Below are positions 45,470 to 51,971 of a stretch of 58,116 nucleotides of DNA, piece after piece. Origin of the DNA: an uncultured Lachnospiraceae bacterium (GTDB taxonomy: Bacteria > Bacillota > Clostridia > Lachnospirales > Lachnospiraceae); assembly GCA_947629565.1 (NCBI GenBank), contig CANREG010000010.1:1-58116 (forward strand). The letters are read 5' to 3'. Numbering within the stretch: the first letter of the stretch is position 1; the number at the start of each line of letters is the position of its first letter. The notes under the pieces were generated by a model. It was not told the origin of the DNA and made no database searches. It saw nothing but the letters and a program-made list of their open reading frames with translations. The position numbers and the translations under genes were made by a program.

Positions 45470-45494
45470 TTTGTGACAACACTGTTGTCACAAA
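45470..45494. promoter_or_regulatory. Perfect 11-bp palindrome upstream of the PIN toxin-antitoxin operon
   Basis: TTTGTGACAAC and its exact complement GTTGTCACAAA flank the three bases ACT. It is 13 bases upstream of the operon -35. The lack of a T run on the plus strand and the position argue for a repressor operator, possibly for the antitoxin complex, rather than a terminator. Confidence 0.6.
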
Positions 45495-45507
45495 AAGGAA
45501 TTTGCAA

Positions 45508-45536
45508 TTGTATAGTTGACAGTATTTGTGTATAAT
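45508..45536 (+). promoter_or_regulatory. Promoter of the toxin-antitoxin operon
   Basis: TTGTAT (45508-45513), a 17-base spacer and TATAAT (45531-45536). Start near 45543, about 42 bases before the antitoxin ATG. Confidence 0.7.
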
Positions 45537-45584
45537 ATGCTTAGACAGGGCAGTTGATTTTATGAAGGAAAGGCGGTGTTGTAT

Positions 45585-45818
45585 ATGTCAGTATTGCAGG
45601 ATCAGGTTCTCCAAAAAGTTAAAGGACTTTCAGAAGATAATCTACAGTTTTTGCTAGAGATGATAGATCGTTTTATGCAACCCGAAGTTAAAGAAAACAA
45701 GAATATGGTAATCACAAAGAGAATTGGGATTGCCAGAGGGCAGAACTTATATGATGACGATTATGATTTTGACGAGATGAACCCTGAAATTGCTAAAATG
45801 TTTGGAGTGGTGGAATGA
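45585..45818 (+). CDS. Antitoxin partner of the PIN toxin
   Basis: A 77-residue acidic protein directly upstream of a PIN toxin, overlapping it by four bases, the standard antitoxin arrangement. The N-terminal half (LQKVKGLSEDNLQFLLEMID) is helical, as in DUF2281-like or Phd-like antitoxins; the C-terminal half (YDDDYDFDEMNPEIAKMFG) is acidic and likely disordered until it wraps the toxin. The ATG at 45585 follows AAAGGCGG at the right distance. The exact antitoxin family is not certain. Confidence 0.75.
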   Translation: MSVLQDQVLQKVKGLSEDNLQFLLEMIDRFMQPEVKENKNMVITKRIGIARGQNLYDDDYDFDEMNPEIAKMFGVVE

Positions 45819-46219
45819 AGCTGTTATTAGATACGCATATTATTTTATGGGCATTGGATGACAACCCCAAATTGTCGGAACCGGCGAAAGCTTTGATTAT
45901 GGATGCGAATAATGATGTTTATTATAGTGCTGCCGCTGTGTGGGAGACGACAATAAAATATATGGCAAAGCCAGATAAAATTCGGCTCAGTGGTTCTAAA
46001 TTGTCAGAATTGTGCAGGCAAATGGGATATCAGATGCTACCGATTACAGATAAGCATGTAGAGGTACTGGAAACGCTGGTATTCCATAGTGAGCATCAGG
46101 AGCATAATGATCCCTTTGACCGGATTATGATTGCTCAGGCGAAAGCCGATGGAATGAAGTTTGTTACACATGATTTTAAGATTCCATTTTATAATGAATC
46201 CTGTGTAATAGCAGTATAA
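45815..46219 (+). CDS. vapC: PIN-domain toxin (VapC-like ribonuclease)
   Basis: A 134-residue PIN-domain protein, a predicted Mg2+-dependent endoribonuclease toxin. The acidic active site is visible as Asp6 in LLLDTHIILWAL, the glutamate in AAAVWETTIK (about residue 44), and the aspartates in HNDPFDRIMIAQA and FVTHD near the C-terminus. The length and motif order are those of the PIN toxins usually paired with DUF2281- or Phd-type antitoxins. The ATG overlaps the antitoxin stop (ATGA). Confidence 0.92.
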   Translation: MKLLLDTHIILWALDDNPKLSEPAKALIMDANNDVYYSAAAVWETTIKYMAKPDKIRLSGSKLSELCRQMGYQMLPITDKHVEVLETLVFHSEHQEHNDPFDRIMIAQAKADGMKFVTHDFKIPFYNESCVIAV

Positions 46220-46223
46220 AAGT

Positions 46224-46280
46224 AAACGGTAATAAGATTGTTGTTCTGCTTGATATAATCTTTTCCAACAAACAAATATT
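46224..46280 (+). pseudogene. Fragment duplicating the N-terminal coding part of the gene at 46694
   Basis: About 57 bases starting AAACGGTAATAAGATTGTTG are nearly identical to 46723-46780, which encode NGNKIVVLPDIIFSNKQN of the small gene downstream. This copy has no start codon or ribosome binding site and continues for only a few more codons. It begins five bases after the vapC stop and lies on the other side of the type I toxin-like locus, forming a direct repeat around it. Confidence 0.8.
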
Positions 46281-46304
46281 TGAAAAAGGAAAAATTAAAG
46301 CAGA

Positions 46305-46333
46305 TTGACAGAAAAGCAATCCACTGATAGAAT
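46305..46333 (+). promoter_or_regulatory. Promoter of the 25-codon small ORF
   Basis: TTGACA (46305-46310), a 17-base spacer and TAGAAT (46328-46333). Start near 46340. The first transcribed bases form a hairpin (TGTCC at 46339-46343, GGACA at 46350-46354). Confidence 0.8.
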
Positions 46334-46357
46334 AAAACTGTCCTTTATGGGACAAGG

Positions 46358-46556
46358 AGGCGCTGCATAGCGGCAGGCGGTTGGCTGATATCCCTCGAAA
46401 GGGGGTGAGGCTTATGCGAATTACGTTACATATCGGTAAATTTACCGTTACGATAATTGTAAAGAGCAACAACCGCCACTCGGCTAAGTGAACGGTTGTT
46501 TAGATAAGTAATTATTTAACTTCTTGCACAGAAGCCAACCGCTTGTCGCAGCGCTT
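46358..46556. repeat. Inverted repeat bracketing the small ORF
   Basis: AGGCGCTGC (46358-46366) and GCGGTTGGCT (46377-46386) in the 5' leader are complementary to GCAGCGC(TT) (46548-46556) and AGCCAACCGC (46533-46542) after the ORF. The ends of a full-length mRNA could therefore pair with each other, as in translationally inert type I toxin mRNAs. Confidence 0.75.
46414..46491 (+). CDS. 25-residue peptide, candidate type I toxin
   Basis: The peptide begins MRITLHIGKFTVTIIVKSNN and ends RHSAK. A short amphipathic, beta-prone hydrophobic stretch is followed by a basic tail. A very strong ribosome binding site (AAAGGGGGTGA, 46398-46407) lies six bases before the ATG and may be masked by pairing with CCCTC just upstream. 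The gene has a consensus-like promoter, a 5' hairpin, long-range complementarity between leader and 3' region, and a convergent consensus promoter downstream. I believe similar small ORFs occur in other Clostridia, but cannot check. No family name is assigned; a toxin role is inference from the architecture. Confidence 0.6.
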   Translation: MRITLHIGKFTVTIIVKSNNRHSAK

Positions 46557-46563
46557 CTTTATG
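46460..46563 (-). ncRNA. Predicted antisense RNA overlapping the small ORF 3' half
   Basis: A perfect consensus promoter on the minus strand (next entry) would start an RNA near 46563 running leftwards over the 3' region and last two thirds of the small ORF. It would end at a hairpin in which AACAACCG pairs with CGGTTGTT and CACT with AGTG (46468-46500), followed on the minus strand by GCTCTTT. The RNA would be about 100 bases and fully complementary to the small-ORF mRNA, the layout of a type I antitoxin. Confidence 0.6.
46526..46561 (+). terminator. Probable terminator of the small-ORF mRNA
   Basis: AGAAGC pairs with GCTTCT, with an inner CGC/GCG stretch and loop TTGTC, followed by TTAT. 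It ends where the convergent antisense RNA would begin. Confidence 0.5.
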
Positions 46564-46569
46564 TCTATA

Positions 46570-46598
46570 ATTATAAGCAGGAATCGGTTAAATGTCAA
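46570..46598 (-). promoter_or_regulatory. Consensus minus-strand promoter of the antisense RNA
   Basis: On the minus strand TTGACA (46598-46593), exactly 17 bases, TATAAT (46575-46570). Both hexamers are perfect consensus. No minus-strand open reading frame with a ribosome binding site follows it, which supports a non-coding product. Confidence 0.85.
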
Positions 46599-46636
46599 CT
46601 CCAACTTCATTGAATGTCGAAAGTTTGTATTGATGC

Positions 46637-46665
46637 TTGTACCTGTCCTATGTACGTGTTACAAT
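46637..46665 (+). promoter_or_regulatory. Promoter of the remnant nuclease-like gene
   Basis: TTGTAC (46637-46642), a 17-base spacer and TACAAT (46660-46665), 29 bases before the ATG at 46694; GGGAG lies between. Confidence 0.7.
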
Positions 46666-46693
46666 ATTTTCAATACTACCGGGAGAAAATGTT

Positions 46694-46873
46694 ATGGGAA
46701 CACTGGAAATTCTATTGGATGAAAACGGTAATAAGATTGTTGTTTTGCCTGATATAATCTTTTCCAACAAACAGAATATTGACTGGAATGAGGTGGGGAA
46801 TTATAATATTTATTCCGGTTGTCTGGTGGATATAAAAAAAGAAGCGAGTAACCCACTCAGGACTAACGGGTAG
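46694..46873 (+). pseudogene. Internally deleted small nuclease-like (MuF-C/PBECR-type) gene
   Basis: The 59-residue open frame starts MGTLEILLDENGNKIVVLPD and ends DIKKEASNPLRTNG. As I recall it, both ends match a family of about 170-residue stand-alone proteins from mobile elements related to PBECR/MuF-C nucleases, with the middle missing: the N-terminal part stops at IDWNEV and jumps to NYNIYSGCLV, then again to DIKKEASNPL. Promoter, ribosome binding site and terminator are intact, so the deletions look recent. It is listed as a remnant; a genuine short gene cannot be excluded. The family identification is from memory. Confidence 0.5.
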
Positions 46874-46901
46874 TCAAGTGGTACAAAACCGCTTCTCTTT
46901 G
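46841..46901 (+). terminator. Three-tier hairpin overlapping the end of the remnant gene
   Basis: GAAGCG pairs with CGCTTC, CCACT with AGTGG and GACTA with TAGTC, nested around ACGGG, then TCTTTG. The 5' arm encodes the KEASNP part of the product and the stop codon lies in the inner stem, so coding sequence and terminator share bases. Confidence 0.75.
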
Positions 46902-46951
46902 ATTAAAAGAATATCACCAGATGGAAGGAATGTCAATCTTTTTTATAGTCT

Positions 46952-46980
46952 TTGAAAGAAAGCAAATTGTAGTGTAATAT
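46952..46980 (+). promoter_or_regulatory. Promoter of the BaiN-like flavoprotein gene
   Basis: TTGAAA (46952-46957), a 17-base spacer and TAATAT (46975-46980), 36 bases before the ATG. Confidence 0.6.
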
Positions 46981-47015
46981 AGATGATATAAAACATAGGG
47001 GAACCGAGATAAAAA

Positions 47016-48239
47016 ATGTCTGAAATAATTGTGGCAGGCGGAGGCGCCGCCGGTATGATAGCGGCCATATTTGCCGCCAGAAACGGAAAACAGGTAACGA
47101 TAATCGAACAAAATGAAAAGCTGGGAAAAAAGCTGTTTATTACGGGTAAGGGAAGATGTAATTTTACCAATGCCTGCGATGTGGAAGAGCTTTTTTCAAG
47201 CGTTGTTTCCAACCCCAAATTTCTATACAGCGCCTTTTATTCCTTTTCCAATCAGATGGTCATGGATTTTTTTGAGGAACTGGGACTTTCCTGGAAGGTT
47301 GAGCGGGGAAACCGGGTGTTTCCGGTATCTGACCATTCCTCGGATGTGATCAAAGCGTTAGAGCGGGAACTGCGCAGATTAAAGGTTACAATACGCCTGA
47401 ATACAAAGGTAAAAAGCCTGTTCCTTGAAAATAACATCTGTAAGGGCGTTATCCTGCCGGATAACAGTAAGCTATTGGCAGACAGTGTGATTGTCGCCAC
47501 AGGCGGCATTTCCTATCCGAGAACCGGCGCCTGCGGCGACGGCTATGTCTTTGCTAAGGAGGCGGGGCATAACATCATAAAGCCCCAACCTTCATTGGTG
47601 CCCTTTGAACTGGCGGATTCTTCTTGTCAGGAATTAATGGGAGTCGCCCTTAAAAATGTGTCCGTTTCCATATATGCAGATGGAAAGAAAATTTATTCGG
47701 ATTTTGGGGAAATGCTCTTTACCCATTTTGGCGTCAGTGGTCCGATAATATTAAAGGGCAGCGCCTATATCCACAGGTATCTGGATAAAAACCTTATGCT
47801 TTATCTGGATTTAAAACCGGCTTTGACGGAAAAACAGTTGGATGACCGGGTACTCCGGGACTTTAAACTTTTCCAGAACAGGCAGTTAAATAACAGTCTC
47901 GATAAGCTCCTGTTAAAAGCGCTGATTCCGGTTGTTCTGAAAAAGGCAGACCTTGACGGGGAGAAAAAAATCAATGAACTGACAAAAGAGGAACGGCATA
48001 GGCTGGTTGCCACGATAAAGAGCCTTCCTTTTCAGATTACGGGGCTTCGAGGCTTTGACGAGGCAATTATCACCAAGGGCGGCATTTCCGTAAAGGAGGT
48101 TGATCCCTCAACCATGGAGTCCAAACTTACCGGCGGCCTGTATTTTGCCGGTGAAGTCTTAGATTTAGACGCCTTGACAGGGGGCTTTAATTTGCAGATT
48201 GCATGGTCAACAGGGTATCTGGCAGGAATTTCCTGTTGA
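47016..48239 (+). CDS. HI0933/BaiN-like NAD(P)/FAD-dependent oxidoreductase
   Basis: A 407-residue flavoprotein. The N-terminus has the dinucleotide-binding motif VAGGGAAGMIAAIFAARNG and the family signature LGKKLFITGKGRCNFTN; the C-terminus has the FAD-binding GGLYFAGEVLDLDALTGGFN and LQIAWSTGYLAG. The physiological reaction of this broad family is mostly unknown; some gut clostridial members reduce bile-acid intermediates, which is not implied here. It stands 35 bases upstream of cmk and ispH-rpsA, a gene order I recall from many Clostridia. The ribosome binding site is weak. Confidence 0.92.
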   Translation: MSEIIVAGGGAAGMIAAIFAARNGKQVTIIEQNEKLGKKLFITGKGRCNFTNACDVEELFSSVVSNPKFLYSAFYSFSNQMVMDFFEELGLSWKVERGNRVFPVSDHSSDVIKALERELRRLKVTIRLNTKVKSLFLENNICKGVILPDNSKLLADSVIVATGGISYPRTGACGDGYVFAKEAGHNIIKPQPSLVPFELADSSCQELMGVALKNVSVSIYADGKKIYSDFGEMLFTHFGVSGPIILKGSAYIHRYLDKNLMLYLDLKPALTEKQLDDRVLRDFKLFQNRQLNNSLDKLLLKALIPVVLKKADLDGEKKINELTKEERHRLVATIKSLPFQITGLRGFDEAIITKGGISVKEVDPSTMESKLTGGLYFAGEVLDLDALTGGFNLQIAWSTGYLAGISC

Positions 48240-48273
48240 AAATATTCATTTCATGATAGGAAGGAGAACCAAT

Positions 48274-48936
48274 ATGGCAAGTATTGCGATTGACGGTCCG
48301 GCGGGAGCCGGAAAAAGTACCATTGCAAAGGCAGTGGCAAAGAAGTTAGATTATATTTATGTGGACACCGGCGCTATGTACCGGGCGATTGCCCATTATC
48401 TGGTGACGAATCATATTGATATCGAGGATGAAAAGGCTTTAGCGGAGGCCTGTAATCAGGTTACTGTAGAAATCCAGTATGAGAAGGGACAGCAGCAGGT
48501 ATATCTGAACGGGGAAAATGTAACCCCGTATCTGCGCACCGAGGAGACCGGCAACATGGCTTCTAAATCCTCTGCCAAAGCGCCGGTGCGGGCGGCCCTT
48601 CTTGATTTGCAGCGGAATATGGCAAAGCAGTACAATGTGGTGATGGATGGCAGGGATATCGGAACCAATGTACTGCCGGAGGCGGAGGTTAAGATTTACC
48701 TTACCGCATCTTCTAAGGAGCGGGCGAATCGCCGCTATAAGGAGCTTATAGAAAAGGGAGAACAGCCGGATTTTGACAAAATCGAGGCGGATATCATCGA
48801 GCGGGATAAGCGGGATATGAACCGGGCGATTGCCCCCTTAAAGCAGGCGGAGGACGCCGTTTTGATTGACAGCTCTGACATGAGTATTGACGAGGTGGTG
48901 GATAAGATTTTATCCGTTGCGCAGACCGTACTTTAA
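48274..48936 (+). CDS. cmk: Cytidylate kinase
   Basis: Phosphorylates CMP and dCMP with ATP. The 220-residue product begins MASIAIDGPAGAGKSTIAKA with the phosphate loop, followed by YVDTGAMYRAI, the substrate-binding MDGRDIGTNVLP and the lid region RANRRYKEL. The ATG at 48274 has GAAGGAG upstream; the longer frame overlaps the preceding gene without a site. It is 78 bases before ispH-rpsA. Confidence 0.97.
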   Translation: MASIAIDGPAGAGKSTIAKAVAKKLDYIYVDTGAMYRAIAHYLVTNHIDIEDEKALAEACNQVTVEIQYEKGQQQVYLNGENVTPYLRTEETGNMASKSSAKAPVRAALLDLQRNMAKQYNVVMDGRDIGTNVLPEAEVKIYLTASSKERANRRYKELIEKGEQPDFDKIEADIIERDKRDMNRAIAPLKQAEDAVLIDSSDMSIDEVVDKILSVAQTVL

Positions 48937-49014
48937 GAATAGGCAATGTGCCGGAAAAATATAATTTCCGGTACAAAAAAACGGCAGAAGAGTTGATGAA
49001 TGAGGTAATGTATT

Positions 49015-51066
49015 ATGGAAGTATTGTTGGCAAAAACAGCAGGTTTTTGTTTTGGAGTAAAAAGAGCTGTAGATACGGTGTATGAGCAGGTGGGAAAGGG
49101 AAATGTCTATACATACGGCCCCATTATCCACAACGAGGAAGTGGTCCGGGATTTAGAGGAAAAGGGCGTCCGGATTGTCGAGGGAGAGGAAGCCCTTCGG
49201 CAGATTACCGCAGGGACTGTGGTAATCCGTTCTCATGGCGTGGAGCGTAAGATATACGATATGATTAGGGAGCAGTCCTTAGAACTTGTGGACGCCACCT
49301 GTCCTTTTGTTAAGAAAATCCATAAAATTGTCGATAAAGATAGTAGCGAGGGGAAACAGATTATTATCGTGGGCAACCGGCAACATCCGGAAGTTATGGG
49401 AATTGTTGGCTGGTGCAATACGGAGCCCATTGTGTTAGAATCAGAGGAGGAAGCAGAGAATTTATCCATTTCCGGCGATAAGGAGCTGAGTCTGGTTTCC
49501 CAGACCACATTTAATCATAAGAAATTCAATTCAATAGTTGAAATCTTTCAAAAAAAAGGTTATAATATAACCGTTTATAACACCATATGCAATGCGACAG
49601 AGGAGAGGCAGAAAGAAGCCGCTTCCATTGCAAGGCAGGTAGATGCAATGATTGTAATTGGTGGGAGGAACAGCTCTAATACACAAAAGCTATATGACAT
49701 TAGCAAAAAAGAATGTGCAAATACTTACTATATACAGACACTCGTTGATTTGGATTTAGCTGCTTTTGAATCCGTTGGTAGGGTAGGTATTACTGCAGGG
49801 GCATCTACCCCTAATCAAATTATTAAGGAGGTTCATGGTAGCATGGCGGAAGATTTTGGAACAATGTTTGAAGCTAGTCTGGCAGAGGAGAGCAGAATTA
49901 GCTTGGGGAAAATTGTAAAGGGGACAGTCCTTGATGTGAAGGATAACGAGATTATTCTGAACATCAATTATAAGGCGGATGGTATCATCACGAAGAATGA
50001 GTACTCCAACGACATGAATATTTCCCTCAAAGATAAGGTACAGGTTGGAGAGACCATTGAGGCCAAGGTAATTAAGACGAATGACGGCGACGGTCAGGTG
50101 CTTTTATCTGTGAAGCGCGTTGCGGCAGAGAAAGCCAATGAGAAGTTAGAGGAAGCCTATAACAATGACGAGATATTAAAGGGTGTTGTCACCCAGGTAT
50201 TAGACGGCGGCTTAAGCGTTACTGTGGAAGAGGCAAGGGTATTCATTCCCGCAAGCCTGGTATCCGATACCTATGAGAAGGATTTGACCAAATATAAGGG
50301 GCAGGAGATTGAGTTTAAGATTACCGAGTTCAACCCGCGCAAACGGAGAATCATTGGTAACCGCAAGATGCTGATTGAGGCAGAGAAGAAGGCTGCCAAG
50401 GAAGCATTATTTGCAAGGATTCATGTTGGCGATGTGGTAGAAGGCAAGGTAAAGAATGTAACGGATTTTGGCGCATTTATAGATTTAGGAGGAGCAGACG
50501 GACTTCTTCATATTTCTGAAATGTCATGGGGACGGGTAGATAATCCCAAGAAGATTTTCTCTGTGGGACAGGAAGTTAAGGCGTTAATCAAGGATATTCA
50601 GGGTGAAAAGATTGCCTTAAGCCTTAAGTTTGAAGATACAAATCCGTGGCTTACGGCAGATGAGAAATATGCCATTGGCAATGTCGTGAAGGGCAGAGTT
50701 GCCAGAATGACAGATTTTGGTGCTTTTGTCGAGTTAGAGCCGGGCGTGGATGCGTTGCTCCATGTATCACAGATTGCCAGAGAGCATATTGATAAACCGT
50801 CGAGTGTATTATCTATTGGACAGGAGATCGAGGCTAAGGTGGTTGACTGCCGGTTAGAGGAGAAGAAGATCAGCTTAAGCATGAAGGTATTACTCCCTGA
50901 GGAACCTGAGGCGGTAGAGGATGTACAGGAGGAGCCGGCGGAAGAGCCTGTTGTGCCTGAGACGGCAGGAGAACCGGTCGAAGAGGTGACAGAAGAACCG
51001 GTTGAGGAGACGACAGAGGAACCGGAGATAGCAGAAGAACCGGCTGAGGAGACGACAGAAGAATAA
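49015..51066 (+). CDS. ispH: Bifunctional 4-hydroxy-3-methylbut-2-enyl diphosphate reductase / ribosomal protein S1
   Basis: A 683-residue fusion found in Clostridia. Residues 1-280 are IspH, the last enzyme of the MEP isoprenoid pathway, with the three iron-sulfur ligands Cys12 (TAGFCFGVKRA), Cys96 (DATCPF) and Cys192 (NTICNATEERQ). Residues about 290-626 carry four S1 RNA-binding domains (starts near 296, 387, 470, 552; for example VTDFGAFIDLGGADGLLHIS). The C-terminus (627-683) is an acidic Glu/Pro/Thr repeat tail such as EEPVEETTEEPEIAEEPAEE. Whether the S1 part serves initiation on ribosomes or another RNA role is not settled. A strong terminator follows. Confidence 0.97.
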   Translation: MEVLLAKTAGFCFGVKRAVDTVYEQVGKGNVYTYGPIIHNEEVVRDLEEKGVRIVEGEEALRQITAGTVVIRSHGVERKIYDMIREQSLELVDATCPFVKKIHKIVDKDSSEGKQIIIVGNRQHPEVMGIVGWCNTEPIVLESEEEAENLSISGDKELSLVSQTTFNHKKFNSIVEIFQKKGYNITVYNTICNATEERQKEAASIARQVDAMIVIGGRNSSNTQKLYDISKKECANTYYIQTLVDLDLAAFESVGRVGITAGASTPNQIIKEVHGSMAEDFGTMFEASLAEESRISLGKIVKGTVLDVKDNEIILNINYKADGIITKNEYSNDMNISLKDKVQVGETIEAKVIKTNDGDGQVLLSVKRVAAEKANEKLEEAYNNDEILKGVVTQVLDGGLSVTVEEARVFIPASLVSDTYEKDLTKYKGQEIEFKITEFNPRKRRIIGNRKMLIEAEKKAAKEALFARIHVGDVVEGKVKNVTDFGAFIDLGGADGLLHISEMSWGRVDNPKKIFSVGQEVKALIKDIQGEKIALSLKFEDTNPWLTADEKYAIGNVVKGRVARMTDFGAFVELEPGVDALLHVSQIAREHIDKPSSVLSIGQEIEAKVVDCRLEEKKISLSMKVLLPEEPEAVEDVQEEPAEEPVVPETAGEPVEEVTEEPVEETTEEPEIAEEPAEETTEE

Positions 51067-51077
51067 GATTCTTAGTA

Positions 51078-51109
51078 CCCCGCTTTAGAACAGCTAGAGC
51101 GGGGTTTTT
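51078..51109 (+). terminator. Terminator of ispH-rpsA
   Basis: CCCCGCTTTAG pairs with CTAGAGCGGGG (one G-T pair) around AACAG, followed by TTTTT. It ends only 30 bases before the cheR start. Confidence 0.92.
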
Positions 51110-51138
51110 ATGAGATTATGCGGGGAAGGAGCGACAGC

Positions 51139-51924
51139 GTGGAATACGATTACGAAAATTTCAAAAAAGATATATATGGACTGACGAATATTAATTTGTC
51201 TTTATATAAAGAGCGGCAGATGAAACGGCGGATTGAGTCTTTGATGAAGAGGAAAGGATACCATAATTTTCAGGATTATTATCATGCCATGAAACAAAAT
51301 CAGGAGCTGCTCCGTGGTTTTGTCAGCTATCTAACCATTAACGTTTCGGAATTTTACCGCAATCCCAAGCAGTGGGAGGTTTTTGAAAATATCATGATTC
51401 CCATTTTAAAAAAGCAGTTTGGCAGTTCGATCAACATATGGAGCGCCGCCTGCTCCACAGGGGATGAGCCGTACACGATTGCCATGCTTTTAGCAAAGCA
51501 TTATCCCATGAACCAGATTAAGATTTTGGCTACGGATATTGATGATGATGTGCTGCATTTTGCAAAGGAAGGCTTTTATTTAAACCGGAGTTTAGAGGGG
51601 CTCCCCAAGGAGCTTTTAGACAAGCATTTTATCAAGAAGGATAATGGCTATCAGATTAAGGATGATATCAAGGCTTGCGTGGAATTTAAGAAACACAATC
51701 TGTTAGAAGATTTGTACCCTATGGGTATGCATATGATTGTCTGCCGCAATGTGGTAATCTATTTTACCGATGAGGCCAAAGAAGGGGTGTACCGGAATTT
51801 TTACAAAAGCCTGCAACCCAGGGGGTTTTTGTTCATTGGAAGCACAGAGCAGATTATTCATGCCAAGGAATTAGGGTTTGAATCTGTAGATTCCTTTTTT
51901 TATCAGAAGACGTCCCGGTGTTGA
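51139..51924 (+). CDS. cheR: CheR-family chemotaxis protein methyltransferase
   Basis: Transfers methyl groups from S-adenosylmethionine to glutamates of chemoreceptors. The 261-residue product has the helical N-terminal domain (LYKERQMKRRIESLMKRKG), the FYRNPKQWE motif, the SAM-binding site IWSAACSTGDEPYTIAMLL, LATDIDDDVLHFAKEG and MIVCRNVVIYF. I use the GTG at 51139, with GGAAGGAG seven bases upstream, instead of the ATG at 51118, which has no site. No other chemotaxis or flagellar gene is in the window, so it stands alone here. Confidence 0.9.
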   Translation: MEYDYENFKKDIYGLTNINLSLYKERQMKRRIESLMKRKGYHNFQDYYHAMKQNQELLRGFVSYLTINVSEFYRNPKQWEVFENIMIPILKKQFGSSINIWSAACSTGDEPYTIAMLLAKHYPMNQIKILATDIDDDVLHFAKEGFYLNRSLEGLPKELLDKHFIKKDNGYQIKDDIKACVEFKKHNLLEDLYPMGMHMIVCRNVVIYFTDEAKEGVYRNFYKSLQPRGFLFIGSTEQIIHAKELGFESVDSFFYQKTSRC

Positions 51925-51971
51925 AACTACTGTAAGCAGGTGCATCAGAAAGGTTTTGGTGCCGGCAGATG

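Noticed and set aside
45470-45494. CRP/FNR binding site (TGTGA...TCACA)
   Set aside because: The half sites are 11 bases apart, whereas CRP/FNR sites need six or four; treated as an unknown palindrome.
49015-51066. ispH-rpsA fusion as a novel finding
   Set aside because: This fusion is already known from Clostridia; the three iron-sulfur cysteines and four S1 domains are as expected.
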